Notes: generated from the letters alone by a model not told the origin. A stretch of DNA of 64,000 nucleotides from an uncultured Coriobacteriaceae bacterium (GCA_902793195.1 CADBCS010000001.1:1-64000); one strand, 5' to 3'. Counted from the stretch's first letter, positions 9,668-19,997 are shown. Numbers and translations: made by a program.

Positions 9668-9754
9668 CAGGCCGTCGCCAGGGAGGCCTACTCCGAGCCC
9701 GACTGGGAGCTCGTCCACTCCGAGCGGCCCTCGGCCGGCGCGCGTGACGCTTGA
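9668..9754 (+). pseudogene. C-terminal scrap of an unrecognised gene
   Basis: Twenty-eight codons (AVAREAYSEPDWELVHSE..., ending TGA at 9752-9754) look like the tail of a real protein but have no start or upstream part. The left end of the 112-bp inverted-repeat element begins 6 bp after the stop, so the insertion or a deletion next to it may have removed the rest. Confidence 0.3.
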
Positions 9755-9759
9755 CTTCC

Positions 9760-9872
9760 GAAAGTGCGTAACTTTTCGGGGCTTCCTGCTGGTACGCCGT
9801 GCGACAGCATGCCATTTACCTGCGGAAACGCGATTTGCATAAGGTCTTGCACCGTCCAAAGTTGCGCACTTT
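9760..9872. mobile_element. 112-bp MITE-like element, copy 1
   Basis: The terminal inverted repeats are GAAAGTGCGTAACTTT and AAAGTTGCGCACTTTC (one mismatch over 16). The interior is closely related to copy 2 at 12164-12275, including the shared TGCCATTTACCTGCGGAAA stretch. It has no coding capacity. Both copies lie in the same orientation and bound the ATPase/HNH locus. Confidence 0.75.
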
Positions 9873-10003
9873 CGGTCTGGCCGTTTCGGTGGCGCGCCCC
9901 GACCGGATCGGTGCTGGCGAGCTCGCGGCGTTGCCGGGGGATTGCGCGCTCATCATTCCGCCCTGCTATCGTATTCATGATTGCAAACCATGAGTGGGCT
10001 GAT

Positions 10004-10512
10004 TTAAACCGACGCTAGCAATGTGGCCAGTTCTGGATATGCGTTCAGATGCTTCCGCGCGTAACAACGGGCAAACCCCGCAAAAGGTGCCTCCGACCGT
10101 AACAGGAGCTTCACTGTTCTCTTGGCCACGGGATCGTGTCTGTTGCCTCCGTATTCCGACAAGCTTGAATAAAGCAAGTTCATCTGTCTCTGGAGCTCCT
10201 TGAGCCTTACGTCCGACGCATGCGTCCTCAGCGGCTTGCTTTCGGAGGTAAACACCTCCTCGATGAGCTGGGCGGTAAGGCATGCCTCCGGGTCATCCTC
10301 GTTGAGCACCCGAACGGTAACATCATCCCCGACCAATTCCTGCTCCAGGAGCAGTTCGGGGTCTCTGGCACAGCACCGTCCTCGCAGATATAGCATTTGC
10401 CGTGGGAGTCGGCACGCAACCGATCCACGACCTCCTTGTGACGGTATCGGTCCCTTGCCTTGCTTGCGACCAGAGGCGGAGGCACCTCCTTGGACCGCTC
10501 GATGCGTATCAT
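10004..10512 (-). pseudogene. Septu-like HNH nuclease with catalytic core deleted
   Basis: The N-terminus (MIRIERSKEVPPPL... GKCYICED) and the C-terminus (ARDPELLLEQELVGDDV... FAGFARCYARKHLNAYPEL) both fit the HNH partner of AAA-ATPase systems of the Septu/PtuB kind. They are in different frames and the segment expected between the Cys pair and the DPE block, which holds the H-N-H motif (an estimated 50-70 codons), is missing. The start overlaps the ATPase stop by 4 bp (ATGA), as in an intact operon. The gene is therefore an internally deleted relic and cannot cut DNA as an HNH enzyme. Confidence 0.7.
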
Positions 10513-11774
10513 TCGTCCACGACCTTCGCGTTGAGCTCGAGCTTGCTCCGTAGGTACTCGGTCGTGATGCCTAGGTCCAGATAGTCGGGAATCTCGTCAA
10601 GGTACCTTTCCAGCCCCCGCGCCTCCAGGAACTCCGCATCACTCAGGCTGTTGTGCGCGGCGAGCTCTCTGTAGCGGTCGAATTTCTGGCGCAGCTCATC
10701 CGAAAGCGAATCCACGCCAAAGTAGCCCTCGACGATGCTTTCGTAAGTGTTGCCGGAAAGCCCGTTGGCGGCGCGAGTGCGGTTCTCGAGGTCATATACC
10801 ACTGCCTCGCTCAGGCTCGACAGCACAAACGGAGAGTGCGTGGAGACGATAAACTGAACGTTCGGAAACAGGTCTATTAGGATGGGCAGCACTCGCTTCT
10901 GTAGCGAGAGGTGCAGGTGGTTCTCTATTTCGTCCACGAGCGCAATCCCCGGCATGGTAAAGTCCGGGGACCGTCCGTTCCTCTTGACCATGCGCAGCAT
11001 GAGGCCAACCACCACGTCCAGGATGGCGGAGAATCCGTCCGAGGCTTCGTTGAAGTTGTAGGGGTCGCGACCCTGCTCGCGAATCGAGAACTCATAGGTC
11101 TCCTCGTCGAACTCGAGCGTGAGGGTCGGGTCTTCGTATATGTTTCTGAGGATGTCGCGCACCCGGTCGAACCAACGTTGAATCTCCCGTGCCTTTTCCT
11201 GCCTGCCGCCCGTCGCGGCGAGTGCCTGGGTCATCTTGAGATCGAGCAGATACTTCACGAACAAGTCGCGGGGGGAGTCGTCTATGCCGTAGCGGTCGGC
11301 AAACGTTACCTTTTCGATTTGACGGGGTATAGCAGCGTCGAACTGCCGTTTTGCCCTAAAGTACGCAAACAGGCAGCTGCCCTCTTCATATTGAGCGCGC
11401 ACGTCCGTGTCATCCGTGTTGAACTCTAGGTCTACGCCGTGGCGAGCGCCCTGAAGGCGGGCTCGAAAGCTTTGAAGGGTACTCTCGTCTTGACGTATTC
11501 GCTCTTTGTTTGCCTCTGGATTGCGCCGGTAATGCTCAAGTCGCTCTTCGCAGCCATCGATTTCGCGTTGGAGTTTGGAAGGGCATTGGTTGTGGCAAAC
11601 AGAGTCGATGTAGCCAGCCACGGCATCGAGGACGCTCGTCTTGCCGCTTCCGTTCTTTCCCGTAAGCATGAGGTGACGTGGAGCGTCGTCATTGCTGGCA
11701 GCGAGCGGAATGTCGATGTTTTTCAGGTGTCGCACATGCTCGATGCGGAGATGGCGAATAAGCACTCTGTCCAT
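10509..11774 (-). CDS. AAA/SMC-like ATPase of a Septu (PtuA)-like defence locus
   Basis: The 421-aa ATPase has Walker A GKNGSGKT (39-46), a predicted coiled segment (about residues 60-120), an ABC-like signature region (NEASDGFSAILDV), Walker B ALVDEIENHLHL and a switch His in VSTHSPF. This order is that of OLD/RecF-like ATPases such as PtuA. The start is at GGAGGG plus 4 nt; a longer open frame upstream runs into non-coding DNA. The gene is intact although its HNH partner is deleted. It either acts alone or is on its way to decay. Confidence 0.8.
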   Translation of the reverse strand: MDRVLIRHLRIEHVRHLKNIDIPLAASNDDAPRHLMLTGKNGSGKTSVLDAVAGYIDSVCHNQCPSKLQREIDGCEERLEHYRRNPEANKERIRQDESTLQSFRARLQGARHGVDLEFNTDDTDVRAQYEEGSCLFAYFRAKRQFDAAIPRQIEKVTFADRYGIDDSPRDLFVKYLLDLKMTQALAATGGRQEKAREIQRWFDRVRDILRNIYEDPTLTLEFDEETYEFSIREQGRDPYNFNEASDGFSAILDVVVGLMLRMVKRNGRSPDFTMPGIALVDEIENHLHLSLQKRVLPILIDLFPNVQFIVSTHSPFVLSSLSEAVVYDLENRTRAANGLSGNTYESIVEGYFGVDSLSDELRQKFDRYRELAAHNSLSDAEFLEARGLERYLDEIPDYLDLGITTEYLRSKLELNAKVVDE

Positions 11775-12163
11775 AGGCCCTCCGTGATCTTTCGTCGTAC
11801 AAGAAGTATAACGCGATGAGTCTGCTCTCTGGCGCGAATGGGGCTGGCGAACCCCAAGACGTACGTGCAGGCATGGCTCGCCGAGACCCGAGGTTGCTGG
11901 GACCCGCGGCCAGGAACTCCAGCCAGTCGTATTTCCTCGAGGCTGCGGGCGATGCTCATGATCTCGACGCCCCACTCGTCCGCGCTGCGGTACGGGATAT
12001 ACTTCCTGCCGCTGATCCCGGTGCTTGCGGCTATGGGATGGTTCGGCGCGGGACGTGGGGACCGGGCGTAGGGCGCGTAGGGCCGGGGTCATCGCCAGCT
12101 GGTCACTGCGTTGGCGCGGATGTCGGGGCGGGTTTCGGTCGACGGGCGCCCCCACGCCTTCCG
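11775..12163. other. intergenic DNA with a possible minus-strand gene scrap
   Basis: Across two minus-strand frames (about 11840-12000) there are protein-like words (ADEWGVEIMSIARSLEE, then DWLEFLAAGPSNLGSRRA). These may be the relic of one frameshifted gene, but I cannot name it. Otherwise nothing was seen. Confidence 0.25.
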
Positions 12164-12275
12164 TAAGTGCGTAACTTTTTGGGCCCGCCGGCAGGTCCGC
12201 CGTGCGACGGTATGCCATTTACCTGCGGAAATGCGCTTCTCATAAGGGTTTGCACCATCCAAAGTTACGCACTTA
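12164..12275. mobile_element. 112-bp MITE-like element, copy 2
   Basis: It has perfect 15-bp terminal inverted repeats, TAAGTGCGTAACTTT and AAAGTTACGCACTTA. Its interior is close to copy 1 and it has the same orientation. The 26-bp repeat shared with 9541-9566 follows at 12318-12343. No gene is seen between here and 12611; a candidate -10 (TACAAT) lies near 12574 upstream of the next gene. Confidence 0.75.
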
Positions 12276-12611
12276 ACGATTTCCCGCTTGTCTCAGTGGT
12301 GAATTCGCGGGCGGCTAATCGACGTTTAGCCAGCCAGGCTTTCGGCCAGGTCGGGGAAGCATCCATGGTTTAACACTGCGGAGGCATGAGTCGAGCCCCT
12401 CGGGACGCATTTCCCCAAAAAGTGTATGCTCGGAGGCCGTGCGTTCCCCGTTCCAGAGAGTCCACAAACTCTAGGCGCACACCCTCTTTGGGTACGCGTG
12501 CAGTAGACAACTTCTCATCATAGGTCAAATTGGGATGGCCTCATCGGGGCGTCTAACAATCGAACGGTGGGGTACAATGTATGGTAATATACTGTAAAAA
12601 GGTTGGTTGAC

Positions 12612-13178
12612 ATGCTAAAACGCACTTTATCAAAAGATAGTCTGCTCACGCTACTGAGAGTTTTGGACCTAGAAGTCCTCCATGAGATTGGTCCCATGGA
12701 AATAGTCGATATGGTAATCGTGGGCGGAGCGGCCTTCATGTGCGACGGACTCACCGAGCGCGAGCTCACCCAAGACATTGATGTGATAGAGGCGTCGGAG
12801 CCTGTCGCAAAATGCATACCTCAGATACCGGAAATCAACACGAGTTGTGCGGTATTCCTCGATTGCCTACCCTACGGATACGAAGACAGGCTCGTAGAGA
12901 TTCCCATTTCGCTAACGAGCATACGGGTGTTCCGCCCATCGCTAGAGGATCTTGTCGTGATGAAGCTCAGATCATATCGTGATCACGATATTGAAGATAT
13001 TACCAGTCCAGAGGTGCTAAGGCGTATCGACTGGGAACAACTGCAACACCTCATCTACGACCCAGATGAGGCGAAAGCGTCGTGCATGGCGGACATTGAC
13101 TACAAGATGCTCGTAGCCAAGTACGAGGATTACAGGCGACAATGGGGACCGGAACAGGGTGGAAAGGCCAAGGAGTAA
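12612..13178 (+). CDS. DUF6036-like nucleotidyltransferase (AbiEii-type fold)
   Basis: The 188-aa protein shows the minimal nucleotidyltransferase pattern VIVGGAAFMCDGLTERELTQDIDVI: G38-G39 followed by D55-x-D57, then VFRPSLEDLVVMKL, a motif common in AbiEii/DUF6036 proteins. The ATG is chosen over an upstream TTG at 12603 because AAAAAGG lies 9 nt before it. The next gene starts inside its stop codon (TAATG), so the two are one unit. Such enzymes are toxins or antitoxins that transfer nucleotides to RNA or protein; the target here is unknown. Confidence 0.7.
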   Translation: MLKRTLSKDSLLTLLRVLDLEVLHEIGPMEIVDMVIVGGAAFMCDGLTERELTQDIDVIEASEPVAKCIPQIPEINTSCAVFLDCLPYGYEDRLVEIPISLTSIRVFRPSLEDLVVMKLRSYRDHDIEDITSPEVLRRIDWEQLQHLIYDPDEAKASCMADIDYKMLVAKYEDYRRQWGPEQGGKAKE

Positions 13179-13711
13179 TGCGTTTCGAGAAGTTCTTGGA
13201 GACATACGTGCGGGAGCTAACAGGCCAGCGCTCGCTGCGTGCGAACGTGCTCGTCAACGTGTGCCAACGCAAGGAACATGCGCGAGAGGCGTGCTTCTTC
13301 TACCTTTTCGCGACGGGAAGGATGCCAATGTCGCTGGCATTGGCCGAGGGTAAGTCATACAGAATCGAGTGGGCCGAGGTCTACCAGCACGTGCGGGAAT
13401 GCGACTCATTCGATAGCTTGTGGCAGGCTGAGCCGAGTCTTCCGGCGCGTTATGGAAAGGTGCTCAGGTCGTATTACGCAGCGGCTCACAAGGCACAAAG
13501 CGACGAGCGACTCAAGCGCAGGATGCGCGAAGACTTTGTATCGTGGTCGAGCGAGCTCGGGCTCTCTAATAGGAGTGTGGCGCTGAAGGCGGGAGTGGAT
13601 CCGTCGAACTTCAACGCTTTTATGAGGCGACAGGAGCTCGGGCGGCTGTCGGTCGATGCCGTACAGCGAGTGAGCCGCGCGTATGTGGAGATGTTTAGGG
13701 AGCGCGCGTAA
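13178..13711 (+). CDS. HTH protein coupled to the nucleotidyltransferase
   Basis: The 177-aa product has a C-terminal HTH-like region (WSSELGLSNRSVALKAGVDPSNFNAF, about 122-148), preceded by an uncharacterised N-terminal domain that looks helical. The start is at the TAATG overlap with AAGGAG 7 nt before; a GTG-type start at 13142 would overlap the partner with no benefit. It is probably the regulator or antitoxin of the pair. The toxin-first gene order is less common than antitoxin-first. Confidence 0.6.
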   Translation: MRFEKFLETYVRELTGQRSLRANVLVNVCQRKEHAREACFFYLFATGRMPMSLALAEGKSYRIEWAEVYQHVRECDSFDSLWQAEPSLPARYGKVLRSYYAAAHKAQSDERLKRRMREDFVSWSSELGLSNRSVALKAGVDPSNFNAFMRRQELGRLSVDAVQRVSRAYVEMFRERA

Positions 13712-14003
13712 GGATAGGTCGTTTTTGGACGGCCGCTCCGTGAGGTATGGTGAGGGTCGGGTCTTCGTAAATGGGTAGCGTCGGAAAAGATGGGTTGCTT
13801 CCCGGCTTGGTGTGTCCTGTCCGCCGTATGAAACGGGTTTTGAGCATTGACTTGCTTGAATCAATCCAAAAAACAGTGGGTTAGTCTGTCCGACAAAGGG
13901 CTTTTTCGTCCTAGCGTTCATTCATTGCGAGACTCAGGCGAGATGAGCGTGCGATGGGCACGAAGTCTAGCTTGGCCAACGATTGTTGCCATGAGCCCAA
14001 GGG
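13712..14003. other. intergenic DNA with two small repeat scraps
   Basis: Near 13751-13772 a stretch repeats part of the ATPase gene (about 11120-11145), reading IYEDPTLT on the minus strand. Near 13820-13850 is a solo end of the palindromic element described at 25228. No gene was seen. Confidence 0.45.
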
Positions 14004-14663
14004 CTACCAGAGCAGTCCCTCCGGGAGGTCGGTGAATCGTCGCGTCCCCTTGGTGGGGTTATCCTCGATGACTGCGCCGCTTTGCTCGTCGCGTGCTTGG
14101 GCGAGCGCTTCGGTGACGAGCGGCAGGTACTCCTGCGGTGCTCGACCCATAATCCGCTGCACCTTCCATCGAATTTCTTCGGTGATTTCCGACTCGGGTC
14201 CAAGTTCCATCTTGATAAGCCTGTCCGTGATGATCGTCTCGACCCGTTCCAGGAAGAGGTACCTCATCTCGTCCCTGCTCGCGAACCGGACGAAGCGCCC
14301 GTCGCGGAAGTACGCCTACACGGGCTGATAGTTGCCGCCCGACGCGATCTGTGCCAGCGTTTCGTCCGGCGCGTAGACAAGCTTTCGCGTGCGGAGGTCG
14401 GCATAGCGAAAGACACGCACGTGACCGTCCTGCGCGTGGGGGCAGAGGTGTTCGAGGGGCGCGTCGCATCGTGGCGGCGTCTCGGGGACGTGCGCCAGCC
14501 GGCCGTCCCTGAACTCGGCCAGGACGACCACGTCGGCCTCACGTGACTCGCGTGCAACCACGCGCTCGTCCTCGGTCAGCTCGGTGAGCCCGGTCGCGGC
14601 GTCGCGGTATCGATAGGCGTATTGGAGACCGTCCATGGGTTTGCCCGCGTTGCCCATCGCCAA
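14004..14663 (-). pseudogene. conjugative-element-associated protein with an in-frame TAG
   Basis: From ATG 14663 a frame runs to GGNYQPV, meets a single TAG at about 14328, and continues in the same frame as AYFRDGRFVRFASRDEMRY to a stop at 14004. The whole would be about 219 aa. I do not recognise the family. The adjacent conjugal ATPase relic upstream on the same strand suggests membership of a decayed integrative element. It is read here as a nonsense-mutated pseudogene. Confidence 0.55.
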
Positions 14664-14735
14664 GCTCCTTTCCTCATGCCTTTGCGTATAGCAGGTGATT
14701 GGGCACCCGTGCGCGTGCCCAATCCGTCCGGCGCG

Positions 14736-15195
14736 TCAGTCCGCATAGAGCATGCGCAGGTACGCCTCGTTGCCGGACGCCCCCTCGACCTCTGCCCACG
14801 TGCCCGAGGCCACCATGGAGCGCGCCACGCGCCTGGGTGCCGTCGGGTTGTCCGGTGCGGGGGCGAGGGCGACGGGCAGCGGCTGCGCCTTCGCGGGCTG
14901 GTTGTGCCGCATGAGGCGGGCGAGCGGCCGGTAGCGGCGGATCCATCGCAGGTCCGTGGTGCTCACGTCGAGCTGGTCGGAGAGCAGCCGCACGTCGGGC
15001 TCGCCCATGGGGAAGCAGACGACGGAGCCCACGTTGCCGAGGATTGACTGCTCGAGCTGGCCGACCTGCCCAGTGCGCACGTCGAGCGTGCGTGCCTGCG
15101 AGAGGGTCTGGAAGCTGAGCACGAATCCCACCCGCTGCTTGCGAGACTCGGCGAGCAGCGACTCGAAGTCGGTCGTCGCGAACTTGGCGAAACTA
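14736..15195 (-). pseudogene. C-terminal relic of a conjugal transfer ATPase (TraD/VirD4/TraG-like)
   Basis: The frame FAKFATTDFESLLAESRKQ, then VGFVLSFQTLSQ and ILGNVGSVVCFPMGEPDVRLL, resembles the end of type IV coupling or TraC-like ATPases, where a D-E-F/A-x-F segment is followed by an L-A-E-x-R-K block and a GN-hG-t motif. The N-terminal part with Walker A is gone; sense ends near 15195. Together with the relic downstream it marks a lost conjugative element. Confidence 0.6.
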
Positions 15196-15829
15196 TTGGG
15201 CCTCCATGGTTGCCGTTGGCGCTATCGCTGAAAGTCGGGATTGCTTCAGTTGGATGACGAAAACTACGAATCCGCCTGTAGTGTGATGGCGAGTTTAACG
15301 GGACATGGTTTTGACACCTGTACCCGCTCTACGTAGGGGCCGCCGAGCAATCGACTGGCTTCCGCGGGGCACGAGATGAACCACAACGAGAGTCTGACTC
15401 ACTCGAGTTGCAATGGTTCGTAATCAGCTTATAGCCAAATGTTTTGTGCTAAGGGCTACACACTACCTCTTTTGCTTACCATCGTCTGCTTCAGCATTGC
15501 AGGCTGAACTGTGGTGGTATTCATGTGAGGTTACCGCCAAGCATTTGCCAGTATTGCAATGGGTAAAACTAAAGTGTCAAGCAGAGTAGAGTTGTGGTGG
15601 GCATGAAGAATCTACAAAGCGACACGATTCCAAAAGCCCAGCGGTACCGTCCATGCGCTCATGAGCGGCTAGATAGGCCATAGTCGAGGCGACATTGGCT
15701 CATACGAGCGAATGTTCCGCTGTCTTGGATATCGGTGCATACGATATAAAGCCTGGAGAAAAGAGTAAAGCCGGACGATGTCCGACCCTACTACGTGCGG
15801 GTCGAGCTGAACAAGTGGCATTCGCACAG
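15196..15829. other. gene-free, lower-GC stretch
   Basis: No coding pattern, structural RNA or clear repeat was seen on either strand. Base composition is lower in GC than the genes on both sides. It sits between the conjugative-element relics and the HD/UDP-sugar block, so it may be the outer edge of the decayed element. Confidence 0.4.
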
Positions 15830-16585
15830 TCAGGCCCAGATCGTCCTCCTCATGTGGTCGAACCACACGTTCGTCTCTGGATTGTTCGATTCGAAGGATA
15901 ATAAGCAATCCACATAGCCTTGCTCTCGAGCAATCTGTTTGCTCAGCGGATTCACCAACTCGAATATGAGGCAGACGTGTCCTACCAAATGGTCTATGGG
16001 CTCTGACTTCAGGGATCGCAGCAAGGCAGTCCGCTCATCGTATGCGGCTCGGGCACTCGCGCCGACACCCGATGACCTAAGCTCGTCGGTGGTGAGGTTG
16101 TATATGTCCTCGAGCGGCGTCTCGCAGTTTACGCGAAAGATGTCGACCTTGTCCGCATCACGTAGGACGTCGCAATAGGTGCGCTCGCGGTCGGAGAGGC
16201 CCTCCTCCAAGCGGAAGCGGTTGTGGTTGCGTATGGCGCGCTCGAGCAAGGGACGGTCCTCCGGGTTTGTCCAATTGTCCACAGGCACGAATCTCTCTAA
16301 CAGCCCTTCGCCGAACAACAGGTCGGCGCCAAGCTTGGCGTGATCGACGGATAGCGCATCGTTGAATGTGTCAAAGCGCCTGATTTGCTCGAATCGACCG
16401 ATGTCGTGCAGCATGCCACTCAACCATGCGAGGTCGGCATCATCGACGCCCGCCGATATGCCGATTCGCTCGCAGAGGGACGCAACTCGGTAGGTGTGTG
16501 TGATTTTGAGCGCAATCTTTGGGTCCGAGGGGTCGTATGCGTCGACATAGCGATTGAACTCCGAAATGACCCTTTTACGATTCAT
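15830..16585 (-). CDS. HD-domain metal-dependent phosphohydrolase
   Basis: The 251-aa protein has the HD signature H30 (ITHTYRVA), H60-D61 (MLHDIGRF) and a later conserved Asp in LRDADKVDIFR. The start at 16585 follows a GGAGGGG site. It is the last gene of a leftward run after the decarboxylase (33 bp gap). HD enzymes of this sort hydrolyse nucleotide or phosphate esters; the substrate is not predictable from sequence. Confidence 0.8.
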   Translation of the reverse strand: MNRKRVISEFNRYVDAYDPSDPKIALKITHTYRVASLCERIGISAGVDDADLAWLSGMLHDIGRFEQIRRFDTFNDALSVDHAKLGADLLFGEGLLERFVPVDNWTNPEDRPLLERAIRNHNRFRLEEGLSDRERTYCDVLRDADKVDIFRVNCETPLEDIYNLTTDELRSSGVGASARAAYDERTALLRSLKSEPIDHLVGHVCLIFELVNPLSKQIAREQGYVDCLLSFESNNPETNVWFDHMRRTIWA

Positions 16586-16618
16586 GGCCCCTCCAGTCCG
16601 TTTCTCGGAAGGTCGATT

Positions 16619-17566
<948 letters not shown>

Positions 17567-18286
17567 CTAGCCCCTCCTGTACTTCCAGATGCACCAGACG
17601 GCGCGGATGCCGTCCTTGAGGCCTATCTTCTTGCCCTCCTCGTTGGTGCGGGGATGGTACGAGATGGCGACCTCCATGACGCGGACACCCATGCGGGCGA
17701 CCTTCGCGGTGATCTCCGGCTCGAAGCCGAAGCGGTTCTCGCATATGTCGACGGCTTGGATGACCTCGCGCCTGAACGCCTTGTAGCACGTCTCCATGTC
17801 CGTGAGTTTGAGACCGGTGAAGAGGTTCGACAGGCGCGTGAGGAACTTGTTAGCGAGCCTGTTCTTGAGGTAGCCCTTGGCCCGCTGCCCGAGGAATCGG
17901 GAGCCGTAGCACACGTCGCATTCGCCCGCCAACACCGGGCCGACCACCTTGGGGTACTCCTCGGGGTCGTACTCCAGGTCCGCGTCCTGCACAATCACGA
18001 CGAGCCCCGTCGCGTGCGCGAAGCCGGTGCGGAGGGCGCCGCCCTTGCCCGTGTTCTGCTCGTGATAGAGCACCTTCGACACGATGGGCTCGATCTCGGA
18101 GGCCAAGATGTCGCGCGTCCCATCCGTGCTCATGTCATCGACGACGATTATCTCCTTGTCGTCGTAGGGGGCCGCGATCACGCGTCCAACTATCTCTCGG
18201 ATGCTCGAGCTCTCGTTGAAGCAGGGAATCACCACTGTGAGCTCGGGGGCATCGGGCACGGCATGCATGTGTCCGTCTTCTGCCAT
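17567..18286 (-). CDS. family 2 glycosyltransferase (polyprenyl-phosphate sugar transferase type)
   Basis: The 239-aa GT-A protein reads TVVIPCFNESSSI (17-29), with D50-D51 and the D101-A-D103 metal motif (VQDADLEYDPEEY), then the YGSRF and KxxIGLKDG landmarks of dolichyl-phosphate-mannose synthase-like enzymes. It has no C-terminal membrane segments. The start at 18286 has GAAAGGA at 7 nt; an upstream in-frame ATG at 18397 lacks one. It probably transfers a sugar, plausibly from the UDP-sugars made here, to a lipid phosphate at the membrane. Confidence 0.8.
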   Translation of the reverse strand: MAEDGHMHAVPDAPELTVVIPCFNESSSIREIVGRVIAAPYDDKEIIVVDDMSTDGTRDILASEIEPIVSKVLYHEQNTGKGGALRTGFAHATGLVVIVQDADLEYDPEEYPKVVGPVLAGECDVCYGSRFLGQRAKGYLKNRLANKFLTRLSNLFTGLKLTDMETCYKAFRREVIQAVDICENRFGFEPEITAKVARMGVRVMEVAISYHPRTNEEGKKIGLKDGIRAVWCIWKYRRG

Positions 18287-18491
18287 CACAATCCTTTCTA
18301 TCAATCTGTAACGCTCGTAACGTAGGTTAGCATACACGTCCTCCTGCAAGCCCCATTCTTCTGCAGTTGGCCAGATGATTTCAGATATTCTTGGCATGGC
18401 ATTTGGTTATGACGAGCGAGGCGTGTGACCGGAAGTAGTGCTGGGCTACCAAGAAAAAGCCCTTGCATTCGTGACATACGCTCCGGATTCC

Positions 18492-19997
18492 TTAGTCCCT
18501 GCGGAACAGGTCGCGCGTGTACACTCTGTCCTCCACGTCGGCCAGGTCATCGCTCATGCGGTTGGCCACGATGCAGCCGCACATGGCCTTGAACCTCTCG
18601 AGGTCGTTGACCACGAGGCTGCCGAAGAATGTCGAGCCGTCCGGGAGCGTGGGCTCGTAGACCACGACCGTGGCGCCCTTGGCCTTGATGCGCTTCATGA
18701 CCCCCTGGATGGAGCTCTGGCGGAAGTTGTCGGAGTCCGTCTTCATCGTGAGGCGGTAGACGCCCACGGTCACCGGGCCCTCGCGGGCGGGGTCGAAGCC
18801 GCTGGCGCCGCCGTAGGAGTAGCCGCCCGCCATCTCCAGCACGCGGTCGGCCACGAAGTCCTTGCGGGTGCGGTTGGACTCCACGATGGCCCCGATGAGG
18901 TTCTCCGGAACGTCGGCGTAGTTGGCGAGCAGCTGCTTGGTGTCCTTGGGCAGGCAGTAGCCGCCGTAGCCGAAGCTCGGGTTGTTGTAGAAGTCGCCCA
19001 CGCGCGGGTCCAGGCACACGCCGCGGATGATGTCGGACGTGGAGAGGCCCTTGAGCTCGGCGTAGGTGTCCAGCTCGTTGAAGTACGATACGCGCAGGGC
19101 CAGGTAGGTGTTCACGAAGAGTTTGGTGGCCTCGGCCTCGGTGAAGCCCATGGAGAGGGTGGGGATGTCTTGCTTCTCGGCCCCCTGCGCCAGCAACGCC
19201 GCGAACTCCGCCGCGGCCTCCCGGGTGCCCTCGTCGCAGCCCACGATGATGCGGCTGGGCCAGAGGTTGTCCCAGAGCGCCTTGGACTCGCGCAGGAACT
19301 CCGGGGAGAAGATGATGTTGTCGGCCCAGAACTGACGGCGCACCTGCTCGGTGTATCCCACGGGCACGGTGGACTTGATGACGACGGTGGGCCTCTCGGC
19401 GCGGTCGCGCGTGGCATCCAGCACGAGGCCGATCACGTCCTCCACGGCGCTCGTGTCGAAGAAGTTCCTCTGCGGGTCGTAGTTGGTGGGCGCGGCCACG
19501 ATCACGTAGTCGGCGTCTGCGTAGGCCGACGCGCCATCGGTGGTCGCGGAGAGGGAGAGCTCTCGGGTCCCCGCGGCCGCCTCGGCGAGATAGCGCTCGA
19601 TGTAGTCGTCCTGGATGGGGGATTTCCAGGCGTTTATGGCCTCGACCTTCTCGGGTACGACGTCCACGGCGGTCACGTTGTTGTGCTGGGCCAGGAGCAC
19701 CGCGAGCGAGAGGCCGACGTAGCCGGTGCCCGCCACGGCGATCCTGCGGCGGGGGAGGGGCCGGGTCTCGGTGTGCGCGTCGGGGTCTTCCATTACGTCG
19801 GTGAGCTCGAATCCGAGCTCCTCACACAGAGCGAGCAGCTGGTCAACGCTGGGGGAATAGTCGGCAGACTCAAGGCGCGAGACGACTGACCGGTTGATGC
19901 TGGTTGCGTCGGCGAGCTGCAGCTGCGTTAGACCGCGCTCCTTGCGACGGCTAACAACCGTTTGCGCGAGCAGAGTGAGCGAGAGTCTCTGTGACAT
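18492..19997 (-). CDS. UDP-glucose/GDP-mannose dehydrogenase with N-terminal XRE-type HTH domain
   Basis: Residues 1-70 form an XRE-like helix-turn-helix ([27 protein letters not shown], 18-44). From residue 85 a full UDP-glucose 6-dehydrogenase follows: GTGYVG (90-95), T-x-P motif [10 protein letters not shown]292 and N296, and the catalytic Cys in [11 protein letters not shown] (C348, K351, D352). One continuous frame of 501 aa from ATG 19997 (AGGAG at 6 nt) leaves no sign of an artefactual join. It oxidises UDP-glucose to UDP-glucuronate. The HTH suggests self-regulation or substrate-dependent gene control, which is inference. Confidence 0.85.
   Translation of the reverse strand: MSQRLSLTLLAQTVVSRRKERGLTQLQLADATSINRSVVSRLESADYSPSVDQLLALCEELGFELTDVMEDPDAHTETRPLPRRRIAVAGTGYVGLSLAVLLAQHNNVTAVDVVPEKVEAINAWKSPIQDDYIERYLAEAAAGTRELSLSATTDGASAYADADYVIVAAPTNYDPQRNFFDTSAVEDVIGLVLDATRDRAERPTVVIKSTVPVGYTEQVRRQFWADNIIFSPEFLRESKALWDNLWPSRIIVGCDEGTREAAAEFAALLAQGAEKQDIPTLSMGFTEAEATKLFVNTYLALRVSYFNELDTYAELKGLSTSDIIRGVCLDPRVGDFYNNPSFGYGGYCLPKDTKQLLANYADVPENLIGAIVESNRTRKDFVADRVLEMAGGYSYGGASGFDPAREGPVTVGVYRLTMKTDSDNFRQSSIQGVMKRIKAKGATVVVYEPTLPDGSTFFGSLVVNDLERFKAMCGCIVANRMSDDLADVEDRVYTRDLFRRD

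Noticed and set aside
14320-14335. Pyrrolysine or readthrough use of the TAG
   Set aside because: No supporting signal or family precedent; the neighbouring gene is also a relic.
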